Positions 9,933-19,217 of a DNA stretch of 64,000 nucleotides are shown piece after piece (the first letter of the stretch is position 1; each line of letters opens with the position of its first letter). This DNA comes from Stakelama flava (GTDB lineage Bacteria; Pseudomonadota; Alphaproteobacteria; Sphingomonadales; Sphingomonadaceae), in the NCBI RefSeq assembly GCF_019351405.1, contig NZ_JAHWZX010000005.1:171674-235673 (forward strand), given 5' to 3'. The notes beneath the pieces are model-generated. The model was not told the DNA's origin. It saw only the letters and a list, made by a program, of their open reading frames with translations, and did no database searches. Position numbers and translations under genes: made by a program.

Positions 9933-10017
9933 ACGCCGGAACCTCCTTGCCGCATCGTTCGCGTGTTGGACGCGGCACATAGGAACGCGCTCGTGTGCAT
10001 ACGAGATGGAGCGCGGA

Positions 10018-10088
10018 CAAAAAAAGGGCCGGTTCCCGAAGAAACCGACCCTGAAAGTCTTAGGAGAGGATGCCTGAAAGGCCTGTTC
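10018..10088 (-). ncRNA. Candidate small RNA with anti-Shine-Dalgarno motif and intrinsic terminator
   Basis: On the minus strand a stem (GGGTCGGTT / AACCGGCCC, one mismatch, TTC-rich loop) is followed directly by seven T residues (10018-10024): a clear intrinsic terminator. It lies upstream of the AAA+ gene, so it must end some other minus-strand transcript. Only about 70 bases separate it from a promoter-like TTGCAC / CACATA pair around 10095-10125. The predicted transcript contains CAUCCUCUCCUAAG, a CU-rich motif able to pair with ribosome-binding sites, in a layout resembling alphaproteobacterial anti-SD sRNAs (Rfam suhB, the 'cuckoo' class). No plausible protein is encoded. Identity is inferred. 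Confidence 0.5.
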
Positions 10089-10135
10089 TATGTGCGCTGC
10101 AACATGGTTTTGTGCAAGTGCGAAAAGCGCCAGCC

Positions 10136-10156
10136 GGATTGCATCAAATGCAATCC
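10136..10156. promoter_or_regulatory. Perfect inverted repeat (9-3-9) in the AAA+/LysR intergenic region
   Basis: GGATTGCAT and ATGCAATCC form a perfect palindrome with a three-base centre. It lies just upstream of the candidate small RNA promoter on the minus strand and about 80 bases upstream of the LysR gene on the plus strand. It is the right size for a regulator-binding site; the binding protein is unknown. Confidence 0.45.
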
Positions 10157-10208
10157 ACCGTTCCTTCGGCCCCGGAAAACGCTTTTTTCATTTCCCAGCT
10201 TGCAATCG

Positions 10209-10240
10209 CGCATGTGCGGCGCGCACATATTGCACATGCG
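10209..10240. promoter_or_regulatory. Inverted repeat overlapping the LysR gene start
   Basis: CGCATGTGC and GCACATGCG are exact reverse complements separated by 14 bases, and the downstream arm contains the ATG of the LysR gene. A site here would block translation initiation as an RNA stem or transcription as an autoregulatory operator. LysR proteins commonly control their own promoters, but their usual T-N11-A box is not evident. Confidence 0.4.
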
Positions 10241-11123
10241 AAGACTGCCGCCCCTCACCGCGATCGAGGCATTCGTCCATGTCGCCCGGCTTGGTTCGAT
10301 AAAGGCGGCTGCCGACGAACTGGCGCTGTCGTCGCCCGCGCTCAGCCGGCGCGTGCAGGCGCTTGAACGCTTTATCGGAAAGTCGCTGTTCGAACGGCGG
10401 CACCAGGCGCTTCGCCTCAACGGCGACGGGGATCGGTTGCTCGCACGGATCGCGCCCGCGCTCGACACCATGTCCGATGCGGTTGAGGAGATGACGAGCG
10501 GGATCGACCTGCTGCGCATGCGGCTGGGCGTGCTGCCGCTGTTCGCCAAGCAGCAATTGCTGCACCGTTTGCCCGACCTTCGCCTCCGTCACCCGGAACT
10601 GCATCTTGATATCGATACGGCGGGGCATGCGCTGCCGCGACTTGGCGACGGGCTGGACGCGGCGATCATCCTGGCCGAAAGCATCGAATCGACGCTGTAT
10701 TCGCGCCGGCTGGACCGCAACCGGGTGCATGCCATCGCCGCGCGTTCGCTGGCCGAGGGGCCAGATGGAATCACCGAACCGCGCCAGCTTTCGGGGGTCA
10801 CCGCGCTGGTCCATCGCGACATGCCCGAAAGTTTCGTGCACTGGCGCCGTGCCGCGGGGTGCGAGGAAGTCGAACCCGCCGCGATCGATCATTATGATTC
10901 GGGCGCGCTGATGCTGGAGGCGGCGGCGCAGGGGCTGGGCGTGGCGTTCATGCTGGAGGCGCATTTCCGCGACGCGCGCGACGATCGCATCGTGCCGCTG
11001 TTCGATCTCAGCGTGGAAAGCGAATATAGCTACTGGTTCGTTTGCCGACCGCGTGCGCTGGAACAGCGGCCGGTCAAACTGTTCCATGACTGGTTACTGA
11101 AAAGCTTCGACGCGAGCGAGTGA
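10236..11123 (+). CDS. LysR-family transcriptional regulator (GcvA/AmpR-like)
   Basis: A 295-residue regulator with an N-terminal winged helix-turn-helix (LPPLTAIEAFVHVARLGSIK, then LSSPALSRRVQALERFIGKSLFERR) and a periplasmic-binding-protein-like effector domain. The helix-turn-helix sequence is closest to the GcvA subgroup. Start at 10236 (MRRLPPLTAIEAF) fits the family; an in-frame ATG at 10212 adds eight residues. It diverges from the AAA+ ATPase gene with about 300 bases between them. No metabolic gene stands next to it, so the target is not evident. Confidence 0.88.
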   Translation: MRRLPPLTAIEAFVHVARLGSIKAAADELALSSPALSRRVQALERFIGKSLFERRHQALRLNGDGDRLLARIAPALDTMSDAVEEMTSGIDLLRMRLGVLPLFAKQQLLHRLPDLRLRHPELHLDIDTAGHALPRLGDGLDAAIILAESIESTLYSRRLDRNRVHAIAARSLAEGPDGITEPRQLSGVTALVHRDMPESFVHWRRAAGCEEVEPAAIDHYDSGALMLEAAAQGLGVAFMLEAHFRDARDDRIVPLFDLSVESEYSYWFVCRPRALEQRPVKLFHDWLLKSFDASE

Positions 11124-11155
11124 ACGTCCGCGCCGAAGCCTTCAGGTGATGGGGT

Positions 11156-11611
11156 TCAGGCGGTGCGCATCTTGTGAATCTTGCCCGGATGGCGCGGCGG
11201 TTCGCCCTTGGGCAGCGCGTCGACATGCTCCATGCCCTCGGTCACCACGCCCCACACGGTATATTGCCCGTCAAGAAAGGTGGCGTCGTCGAGACAGATG
11301 AAGAACTGGCTGTTCGCGCTGTCCGGGTCCATCGTGCGCGCCATCGAACACACGCCGCGGACATGCGGTTCGCGACTGAACTCGGCGGAAAGATTGGGTT
11401 CGTTCGACCCGCCGGTGCCGGTGCCGGTCGGATCGCCGCCCTGCGCCATGAAGCCGTCGATCACGCGGTGAAAGACGACGTCGTCGTAAAAGCCCTTGTC
11501 TGCCAGCGAAGCGATCCGCTCGACATGCTTGGGGGCGAGGTCGGGGCGAAGCTGGATGCGGACGTCACCCGAATCGAGGGTCATGACGATCGAGCTGGGC
11601 GTTTCGGACAT
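11156..11611 (-). CDS. Cyclophilin-type peptidyl-prolyl cis-trans isomerase
   Basis: Cytoplasmic cyclophilin, 151 residues. It shows the core elements FHRVIDGFMAQGGDPTGTGTGG, the catalytic Arg in FHRVI, and SMARTMDPDSANSQFFICL. No signal peptide is visible when MSETPSSIVMTLD is used as the start; longer starts give an unrelated low-complexity extension. The protein accelerates proline isomerisation during folding. Monocistronic, convergent with the LysR gene. Confidence 0.93.
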   Translation of the reverse strand: MSETPSSIVMTLDSGDVRIQLRPDLAPKHVERIASLADKGFYDDVVFHRVIDGFMAQGGDPTGTGTGGSNEPNLSAEFSREPHVRGVCSMARTMDPDSANSQFFICLDDATFLDGQYTVWGVVTEGMEHVDALPKGEPPRHPGKIHKMRTA

Positions 11612-11787
11612 GGTCTGGCTTGTGCTCCGGTGCGTGAAAGAGGCGCTCGCCGGTAAACAGGGCGGCGGGCGAATGCAATGGCGGCTGCGCCGGCCGGCCC
11701 CGCGCGCGGGCCAACTCGACGATTGGCACGGCGCGTCCGGATCGCTACACGCTGCGACAGGTAGCCGACGCAAGGGAGGTCGAAGGC

Positions 11788-13200
11788 ATGAGCGAGACCG
11801 ATCTCTCCCCTTCGATCGAGGAGAAGGACCGCACGTCCGGCGAACTGGACGAAGGCGACCGGCTGAAACCCGAATTCGTTCGCGCCGTGCTCGACGCGGT
11901 GGAGGCGGGCGACGCCGAAACCGCCTATGAGCGCGTCGAACCGCTGCATCCCGCCGACATCGCCGACCTGATCGAATTGACGCCCGCCGAGCAGCGCCCG
12001 GATCTGGTCGAATCGATCGGATCGCTGATCGACGGCGAAGTGCTGTCGGAAATGAACGACTGGGTGCGCGACGAACTGATCGATGCGCTCGATCCGCGCC
12101 AGCTTGCCGGAATGGCCGCCGAACTCGATACCGACGACGCCGTCGCCATTATCGAGGATATGGAGGAGGCGGACCAGCAGGCCGTCCTCAACGCGCTGTC
12201 GCCCGATGATCGCGCCGCGATCGTCGAAGCGCTGAGCTACCCCGAGGAATCGGCCGGCCGGTTGATGCAGCGCGAACTGATCGCGGTGCCCGAACACTGG
12301 ACCGTGGGCGACGTGCTCGATTACCTGCGCGGCAGCGACGAACTGTCGAGCGATTTCTGGGAGATATTCGTTGTCGATCCGGGCCATCGCCCGGTCGGGA
12401 CGTGCCAGCTTTCGTGGATTCTGCGCACCCCGCGCATCGTGTCGATGACCGACGTGATGAAGCGCGAACAGACGCTGATCCCGGTCGACATGGATCAGGA
12501 AGAGGTCGCGCTGCGATTTCAGAAATATGCGCTGATTTCCGCCGCCGTGGTCGATTCGGGCGGGCGGCTGGTCGGCCAGGTCACGGTGGACGATATCGTC
12601 CACATCATTTCCGAAGAGGCCGGGGAGGATATTCTCCGCCTGTCGGGCGCGGGCGAAGGCGATATCAATGAACCCGTCCGGCTCGCCGTGCGAACGCGCT
12701 TATCGTGGCTGATCGTCAATATGGGTACCGCGATCATCGCCGCGTCGGTGGTGGGGCTGTTCCAATCCGAAATTGCCGCCTTTGCGCTGCTCGCCGTGCT
12801 GATGCCGATCGTATCGGGCATGGGCGGCAATGCTGGCACCCAGACGCTGGCCGTGGTGGTGCGCGCGCTCGCCACCAATCAGATTACCGATTCGAATACC
12901 TGGTGGATGGTGTTGCGCGAATTGCGCATCGCCGCGGCCAACGGCACCGCGCTTGGCGCGGTCGCCGGTATCGGGTCTTATCTGATCTACGGCAACGGCC
13001 CGCTTTCGATCGTTTTCGCGGCGGCGATGGTCATCAACAATCTTGCCGCCGGACTGGGCGGGGTGGTGGTGCCGATCACGCTCGACCGGTTGCGCATCGA
13101 TCCGGCGGTCAGTTCGGCGGTATTCGTCACCACGCTGACCGACGTCATGGGATTTTTCTCGTTCCTTGGTCTTGCCGCGCTGTCCGGCGTGGCGGGGTAG
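11788..13200 (+). CDS. mgtE: Magnesium transporter MgtE
   Basis: Mg2+ channel of 470 residues in the inner membrane. The N-terminal MgtE_N helical-repeat domain (about 30-150) is followed by a CBS-domain pair (about 150-275; MQRELIAVPEHWTVGDVLDY and LIPVDMDQEEVALRFQKY) that gates in response to cytoplasmic Mg2+, and by five membrane helices. The conserved pore segment MPIVSGMGGNAGTQTLAVVVRAL carries the Asp/Asn-Ala-Gly-x-Gln signature. The start is preceded by AAGGGAGGTCGAAGGC, a strong ribosome-binding site. Confidence 0.95.
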   Translation: MSETDLSPSIEEKDRTSGELDEGDRLKPEFVRAVLDAVEAGDAETAYERVEPLHPADIADLIELTPAEQRPDLVESIGSLIDGEVLSEMNDWVRDELIDALDPRQLAGMAAELDTDDAVAIIEDMEEADQQAVLNALSPDDRAAIVEALSYPEESAGRLMQRELIAVPEHWTVGDVLDYLRGSDELSSDFWEIFVVDPGHRPVGTCQLSWILRTPRIVSMTDVMKREQTLIPVDMDQEEVALRFQKYALISAAVVDSGGRLVGQVTVDDIVHIISEEAGEDILRLSGAGEGDINEPVRLAVRTRLSWLIVNMGTAIIAASVVGLFQSEIAAFALLAVLMPIVSGMGGNAGTQTLAVVVRALATNQITDSNTWWMVLRELRIAAANGTALGAVAGIGSYLIYGNGPLSIVFAAAMVINNLAAGLGGVVVPITLDRLRIDPAVSSAVFVTTLTDVMGFFSFLGLAALSGVAG

Positions 13201-13249
13201 GGGCCGCGCCCTTGATGACAAAGCGCCCGCTGCCCAGATAAGGCATGCA

Positions 13250-13651
13250 ATGGCGCTCAACATGACCAAGGTCGCCTATGGCCATGACAGCCTGCCCGAC
13301 CTGAAAGACCGTATCGACCTCAGAAAGGCGCAGGGCGCGCTGGTGCTCACCACGCGCTACCTGCCAAAGCGCCATGAAGAAATGTCCGGCGGGTCGCTCT
13401 ACTGGATCATTAGGCATCAGCTTGTCGCGCGTTCGCCGCTGATCGGGTTCGGAGAGGCGGAGGGTGGCCGCGTCGCCATCCATTTGCGGCCCGAACTTGT
13501 GCTGGTGCAGGGACAGCCCAAGCGCGCGCATCAGGGCTGGCGCTATCTGGAGGACGCCGACGCGCCGCCCGATCTGGACAAGGCGGGCGCCGATATCGCC
13601 GCGATGCCGCCCGACATGATCGGCGAACTCAGCGCGCTCGCACTGATCTGA
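13250..13651 (+). CDS. DUF1489 family protein
   Basis: A 133-residue protein of the alphaproteobacterial DUF1489 family, recognised by LTTRYLPKRHEEMSGGSLYWIIRHQLVARSP and the C-terminal segment ending in PPDMIGELSALALI. Function is unknown; it looks cytoplasmic. Start at 13250 (MALNMTKVAYGHDSL) is the family start; upstream in-frame codons overlap the mgtE end without similarity. Confidence 0.85.
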   Translation: MALNMTKVAYGHDSLPDLKDRIDLRKAQGALVLTTRYLPKRHEEMSGGSLYWIIRHQLVARSPLIGFGEAEGGRVAIHLRPELVLVQGQPKRAHQGWRYLEDADAPPDLDKAGADIAAMPPDMIGELSALALI

Positions 13652-13657
13652 TCCGCC

Positions 13658-14323
13658 TCAACCCTTGGCGAGGGCTGGGAACGCCTTGCGAAATGCCGCC
13701 ATCTTCGGCTTGTCCCAGCGCACGATATAGGGGTGGTTCGGATTTCGGCGATAGAAATCCTGATGATATGCCTCGGCGGGATAGAATTGCCCCCTTTCGA
13801 TCCGCGTGACGATCGGCTTGTCATAGACATGCGCTGCACCCAATTGGCGGATATAGCGGGCCGCCACCTGCTTCTGCGCCTGGTTTTGCGGAAAGATGGC
13901 GCTGCGATAGCTTGGACCGCGATCGGGATATTGCCGGTCCTTCTGCGTCGGATCGTGCGCGACGGAAAAATAGACACGAAGCAGCGTGGCATAGCTGACC
14001 TGCGCGGGATCATAGGTGATTTTCACCGCTTCGGCATGGCCGGTGCGTTCGGTGCTGACCTGCGCATAGGTTGCGGTCGCGCGGGTGCCACCGGCATAGC
14101 CGTCGACCACCGATCGCACGCCCTTTACCTGTTCGAACACCGCTTCCATGCCCCAGAAGCAGCCACCGGCGAGCACGGCGGTCTGCATTCCGTGCGGCTG
14201 GTTCATGTGATAGCTCGCGGCCGGAATGGCGACCGCCTTTTCGGCATAACCGGGAATCGTGGTGGCGAGCAGAGCGATGCCGAGCGCGCCGGCACCCGCA
14301 AGAGGAAGAAGAAATCGGGTCAT
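13658..14323 (-). CDS. msrA: Peptide-methionine (S)-S-oxide reductase MsrA, probably periplasmic
   Basis: Repairs methionine-S-sulfoxide. The catalytic motif GGCFWGMEAVFEQV and the YAGG, GHAEAVKITYDP and YRSAIF segments are all present. Unlike cytosolic MsrA, the 221-residue protein begins with MTRFLLPLAGAGALGIALL and an Ala-rich cleavage region near YAEKAV, so it is probably exported. It therefore complements the cytoplasmic MsrB at 3160. Start at 14323 is chosen for the signal peptide and for the GGAAAGGCGAG ribosome-binding site just upstream of it. Confidence 0.93.
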   Translation of the reverse strand: MTRFLLPLAGAGALGIALLATTIPGYAEKAVAIPAASYHMNQPHGMQTAVLAGGCFWGMEAVFEQVKGVRSVVDGYAGGTRATATYAQVSTERTGHAEAVKITYDPAQVSYATLLRVYFSVAHDPTQKDRQYPDRGPSYRSAIFPQNQAQKQVAARYIRQLGAAHVYDKPIVTRIERGQFYPAEAYHQDFYRRNPNHPYIVRWDKPKMAAFRKAFPALAKG

Positions 14324-14372
14324 AGGCTCGCCTTTCCTGAGATGTGCGGACGCCCCTACGGGCACTGCGGCG

Positions 14373-14564
14373 TCAGCGCGAGACGGCCTGCACCGCGGGT
14401 GCCACGGGCGGCTGCACGGGTTCGGCATGGACGGTCTGCAGCCCGATCAGGCCGACTGCGCCGAGCGCAAAGCCGCTCAGAAAATATCGAAAAATCTGCC
14501 GGTCGGTTGGCTTGCGGGTCACGATGACAATCCTTGAACGCTCTATCCGCGTATCGCTTTCCAT
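14373..14564 (-). CDS. Small single-pass membrane protein, unknown function
   Basis: A 63-residue protein with a basic N terminus (RKPTDRQIFRYF), one hydrophobic helix (LSGFALGAVGLIGLQTV) and a Pro/Ala/Val-rich tail. It fits a short inner-membrane protein with its tail in the periplasm. It lies between msrA and the aminotransferase gene on the same strand. Support is codon pattern and a plausible topology only. Confidence 0.5.
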   Translation of the reverse strand: MESDTRIERSRIVIVTRKPTDRQIFRYFLSGFALGAVGLIGLQTVHAEPVQPPVAPAVQAVSR

Positions 14565-14587
14565 GGCGCGACACGGGAAATGATCGC

Positions 14588-14608
14588 GACCGGCCGACTG
14601 GGCCGGTC
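14588..14608 (-). terminator. Hairpin downstream of the aminotransferase gene
   Basis: GACCGGCC and GGCCGGTC form an eight-base-pair stem with a five-base loop, about 50 bases past the aminotransferase stop on the minus strand. There is no clear T-tract after it, so termination strength is uncertain. Confidence 0.35.
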
Positions 14609-14660
14609 GATGTGCGTTTCTTATAGGGAAGAGCAGCTTAACCGGGGCTGAGCGACAGGT

Positions 14661-15875
<1,215 letters not shown>

Positions 15876-15901
15876 TCAAGGGTAGGAAAGGCGCGGGCGC
15901 T

Positions 15902-17671
15902 TTAGACCGCTGCTTGCGTATCCGCAACCAGTTGCGCACGAATTAGGCCGCGAAGCGCGTTGCCGATGAAAAATTCGTGCGCAAGGTCTTCGGGATGCAC
16001 CGCCGCTTCGACCGCACGCCCGCTTTCGATCAGTTCGGTGCGAAGCACGCCGGGAAGCGCGCTTTTCACCGGCGGGGTGACCAGCCGATCGCCGCGCGGC
16101 ACGAAAAGCGAGGTGAAGCTACCCTCGCTCACCGTACCGTCGGGCAGCAGGAACAGCGTTTCGAACGCGCCCCCGCGAATGCGCGCCGCATCGTAAAAGG
16201 CGCGGTCGGTGGTTTTGTGGCGAAGCCGGAAATCATCCTTTGAAACCGGCAACGGCGCCAGCGCGACCGATACCGGAAGCCGCGGCATTGCGGGCATGGG
16301 ATCGATTTGCATCGCGATATTTCCCGATGGCGACAGCAACAGGCGAATTCGCGCCGGTTCGCGCTGGCGAAAGGTCGCCGCCTGCAATTCGTTGCAGATG
16401 ACATGCCGGTCGAACGCGAAATCGAACGCGCCCGCGCTGTTCTTCAACCGTGCCAGATGCCGTTCGAGAAGCGCGACCCCCTTTTGCGGATCGAACGCCA
16501 TCGTCTCCATCAGATCGAAGCTGCGCTGTCCCTTGGTCAGGAACGCCCCCTTGGCCAGACATTCGCGCCATTCGGGCGCGGGAAGTGAATCCGCCACATA
16601 GCCCGATCCCAGCCCGATGGAAAAGGGGCTGGCCCCCTGACGCCACAAGGTGCGGATCGCGACCGAGAAACAGGCATCGCCTCCGGCATCAATGCGCCCG
16701 ATCGCGCCGGTATACGGGCCGCGCGCGCTTTCGCATTCCACTTCCTCGATCACCTGCATCGCGCGAATCTTGGGCGCGCCGGTGATCGATCCGCACGGGA
16801 ACAGCGCGGCCAGCGCATCGATCGCGTCCTGTTCGGGGGCCAGCGTCGCGGTGACCCCCGACACCATCTGATGCACCGTGGGATAGGTTTCGACCGCGAA
16901 CCGTTCGGGCACGCGCACGCTTCCCGGCATGGCGATCCGGCCGAGATCGTTGCGCATCAGATCGAGGATCATCAGGTTTTCGGCGCGCTGTTTGGGGTCG
17001 GCGGCAAGCGCGCGCGCCAGTCTTTCATCCTCCTTTGGGGTCACGCCGCGCGGCGCGGTTCCTTTCATCGGCCGTGCGGCCAGCCGCCGGCCATTCAGCG
17101 CGAAGAACAGTTCGGGCGACAACGACACGATCGTCGCCTCACCGGTTTCGATCACCGCGCCATATCCCGCCTGCGCCCGATCGCGCAGCGCGGCGTACAG
17201 CGCGAGCGGATCGCCCATTGCGGAAACGTTCGCGCGAAAGGTCAGGTTCGCCTGATAGATATCGCCCGCCGCGATCCATTGGGCGACCTGCTCGGCCCTT
17301 TCGCAATATGCCGCGAAGTCGATTTCGGGCCGTGCCGCGCCGATCCATGCGCCGCGCGGATCAGGCAGCAGCGCAGCGATCGAGTCGATTTCGCGCCAGC
17401 GCTCGAACAAGCCGAACCACAGCAGCGGGGTACTATCATGCCGTGTCATCGGTGCGCGCGCTTCGAATGCCGCCCCCGCTTCGTAGCTGAGGAAACCCGC
17501 GGCGTGCAGCCCGCCCGCCAGCCCGCGGCGCAACTTGGCCAGCGCGTCGCGCACCCCATCGACCCGGTGGGTGGTCACCACCTGAACCAGATCGGCATAC
17601 AGCCGCGCCGGACCGCCGCCGGGCCGGGCGTCGTCCAGAAGCACGTAGGGGGGGGCATCGGTAAGCGTCAT
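15902..17671 (-). CDS. pabB: Fused aminodeoxychorismate synthase (PabB) and class IV aminotransferase-fold lyase (PabC-like)
   Basis: Folate-pathway enzyme of 589 residues joining two activities. Residues about 1-370 are a chorismate-binding domain with the PMKGTAPRG motif (the catalytic Lys typical of PabB rather than TrpE), ENLMILDLMRNDLGR and GSITGAPKIRAMQVIEE. The C-terminal 210 residues form a class IV aminotransferase fold resembling aminodeoxychorismate lyase, ending in EGSFTSLFVPRGDRLVTPP and LPGVLRTELIESG. Together they would convert chorismate to 4-aminobenzoate, with glutamine amidotransferase PabA encoded elsewhere. Start MTLTDAPPYVLLDD is chosen at the domain edge. Confidence 0.9.
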   Translation of the reverse strand: MTLTDAPPYVLLDDARPGGGPARLYADLVQVVTTHRVDGVRDALAKLRRGLAGGLHAAGFLSYEAGAAFEARAPMTRHDSTPLLWFGLFERWREIDSIAALLPDPRGAWIGAARPEIDFAAYCERAEQVAQWIAAGDIYQANLTFRANVSAMGDPLALYAALRDRAQAGYGAVIETGEATIVSLSPELFFALNGRRLAARPMKGTAPRGVTPKEDERLARALAADPKQRAENLMILDLMRNDLGRIAMPGSVRVPERFAVETYPTVHQMVSGVTATLAPEQDAIDALAALFPCGSITGAPKIRAMQVIEEVECESARGPYTGAIGRIDAGGDACFSVAIRTLWRQGASPFSIGLGSGYVADSLPAPEWRECLAKGAFLTKGQRSFDLMETMAFDPQKGVALLERHLARLKNSAGAFDFAFDRHVICNELQAATFRQREPARIRLLLSPSGNIAMQIDPMPAMPRLPVSVALAPLPVSKDDFRLRHKTTDRAFYDAARIRGGAFETLFLLPDGTVSEGSFTSLFVPRGDRLVTPPVKSALPGVLRTELIESGRAVEAAVHPEDLAHEFFIGNALRGLIRAQLVADTQAAV

Positions 17672-17751
17672 TGCCCCCCGCGATGCCGCCTTGCCCGCGC
17701 CGCGGCAAGCCAATGTTGCCCGCGCCGCCGCATCGCTCTAAATTCGACGGC

Positions 17752-18411
17752 ATGGCAAATCCCCCGCTTCGCGTCGCAATCGTTCCCGTCACCCCGCTTC
17801 AGCAGAACGCAACGCTGATCTGGTGCACCGAAACAATGAAGGGCGCCTTTGTCGATCCCGGCGGCGATCTTGATCGGCTGCGCGCCGCGGCTGACCAGCA
17901 CGGCGTGACGATCGAAAAGATTCTCATCACCCATGGCCATTTCGATCATTGCGGGCAGGCCGGGATTCTTGCGCGCGAATATGCGGTCCCGATCGAAGGA
18001 CCGCACGAGGCCGATCGCTTCTGGATCGCCCGGCTTGCCGATGACGGGCGGCAGTTCGGCATTCCCGGCGAACCGTTCGAACCCGATCGCTGGCTGGACG
18101 ACGGCGACCACCTCACGGTCGGGAAGCTGACGTTCGACGTCTATCATTGTCCCGGCCACACGCCGGGTCACGTCATCTTCCACCATCCCGAATCGAAACT
18201 GGCGATCGTCGGCGACGTCCTGTTTCAGGGATCGATCGGCCGCACCGATTTCCCAATGGGCAACCATCAGGATCTGATCGATGCGATCACCAGCAAATTA
18301 TGGCCGCTGGGCGGCGATACCGCCTTCATCCCCGGCCATGGCCCGATGAGCAATTTCGCGCATGAACGGCGCACCAACCCGCTGGTCGGCGATGCCGCGC
18401 TGGCGCGATAG
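17752..18411 (+). CDS. Metallo-beta-lactamase-fold hydrolase (glyoxalase II-like)
   Basis: Binuclear zinc hydrolase of 219 residues. It contains THGHFDHCGQAG (the THxHxDH signature), later ligands in HCPGHTPGHV, GDVLFQGSIGRTDF and PGHGPMSNFAHERR. The length fits the YcbL-like short glyoxalase II group, which lacks the C-terminal helical substrate domain of classical GloB. Likely hydrolyses a thioester such as S-lactoylglutathione or related metabolite. Start MANPPLRVAIVPVTPLQQN is the conserved N terminus. It diverges from pabB, 80 bases apart. Confidence 0.88.
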   Translation: MANPPLRVAIVPVTPLQQNATLIWCTETMKGAFVDPGGDLDRLRAAADQHGVTIEKILITHGHFDHCGQAGILAREYAVPIEGPHEADRFWIARLADDGRQFGIPGEPFEPDRWLDDGDHLTVGKLTFDVYHCPGHTPGHVIFHHPESKLAIVGDVLFQGSIGRTDFPMGNHQDLIDAITSKLWPLGGDTAFIPGHGPMSNFAHERRTNPLVGDAALAR

Positions 18412-18435
18412 GGCCGCGCGCCTTGTGGCGGCCAG

Positions 18436-18609
18436 TTACAGCCGCCGCGCTTCGTCGATCAGCAATATCGGCGTGCCGTCGCATACGGGATAGGCAAGGC
18501 CTGCCTCGTCGCTCACCAGTTCGTTTGCAGCCCGGTCATGGCGAAGCGGCGCGCGGGTGACCGGACAGACCAGCCGTTCCAGCGGGCAGGGAAGGGCGTC
18601 GTTCGTCAT
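18436..18609 (-). CDS. Trm112-family small protein
   Basis: A 57-residue protein read directly from the sequence. It has the family layout: [18 protein letters not shown] at the N terminus, [15 protein letters not shown] in the middle and [13 protein letters not shown] at the end. Cysteines at positions 8, 15 and 43 suggest a remnant zinc site. Eukaryotic Trm112 activates several methyltransferases; bacterial relatives (YcaR group) are suspected to do the same. The start overlaps the stop of the LON-domain gene by four bases (ATGA), so both belong to one operon with the thioredoxin-like gene. Confidence 0.88.
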   Translation of the reverse strand: MTNDALPCPLERLVCPVTRAPLRHDRAANELVSDEAGLAYPVCDGTPILLIDEARRL

Positions 18610-19217
18610 TGCAGCGTCCCGATATCGTCGTCGCCGTGACGGCCGAAAAACTGCATCAGCTGGATGACAAGGTCCGCCCGCTCACGAAGCGCGTTCGCCT
18701 CCAGCAGCGCCTGTTTCGACGCAATGTCGAACGGTGCGATCTGCGCGATACCGTTCACCAGGCTTTCATCGTCCAGCCGCGACACGCCCTCCCAGTCGAC
18801 GGCATAGCCATGCGCATCGGCAAAGCGGCGCGCCTCCATCTCGATCGCCGATCGCTCGGCAAGCGAGAGTATCTCGGCATCGCCCTGTTCGATCAATGCC
18901 GCCTCGACCTGGCGAAACGGCGTGGTGACATCAAGCTCGCGGCGAATGGCGAAGCGCGCCAGTCCTTCCAGGACAATATCGAACCGCCCGTCCTCCAACG
19001 TCTCGACCTCGACGATCTTGCCCAGACAGCCGATTTCGAACAGCGCGGGGGCGTCGCCCGGTTCGCGCGGCTGCACCATCCCGATGCGCCGGTCGCGCGC
19101 CAGCGCGTCGGACACCATCGCGCGGTAGCGCGGCTCGAATATGTGCAGCGGCAAGTGCATCCGGGGGAACAGCAGCGCACCCCCCAGTGGAAAGACCGAA
19201 ATGCGCGTCGTCGTCAT
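18606..19217 (-). CDS. LON N-terminal-domain protein (stand-alone substrate-binding domain)
   Basis: A 203-residue protein made up of the LON substrate-binding (PUA-like) domain only: [57 protein letters not shown] and a helical C-terminal half. There is no AAA+ module or Ser-Lys protease. In this family it is thought to bind peptides or partner proteins. Its start overlaps the stop of the thioredoxin-TPR gene and its stop overlaps the Trm112 start, so the three genes are translationally coupled. Confidence 0.88.
   Translation of the reverse strand: MTTTRISVFPLGGALLFPRMHLPLHIFEPRYRAMVSDALARDRRIGMVQPREPGDAPALFEIGCLGKIVEVETLEDGRFDIVLEGLARFAIRRELDVTTPFRQVEAALIEQGDAEILSLAERSAIEMEARRFADAHGYAVDWEGVSRLDDESLVNGIAQIAPFDIASKQALLEANALRERADLVIQLMQFFGRHGDDDIGTLQ

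Noticed and set aside
7803..10211. Very long open reading frame on the plus strand opposite the AAA+ gene, continuous with the LysR frame
   Set aside because: It is the mirror of a high-GC coding sequence with strong AAA+ homology on the minus strand; its translation is Arg/His-rich with no family resemblance. Only the LysR part from 10236 is real.
10070..10366. Short plus-strand frame with AGGAGAGG before its ATG, upstream of the LysR gene
   Set aside because: It overlaps the LysR coding region in another frame and encodes nothing recognisable; the AGGAGAGG is better explained as the complement of the anti-SD loop in the small RNA candidate.
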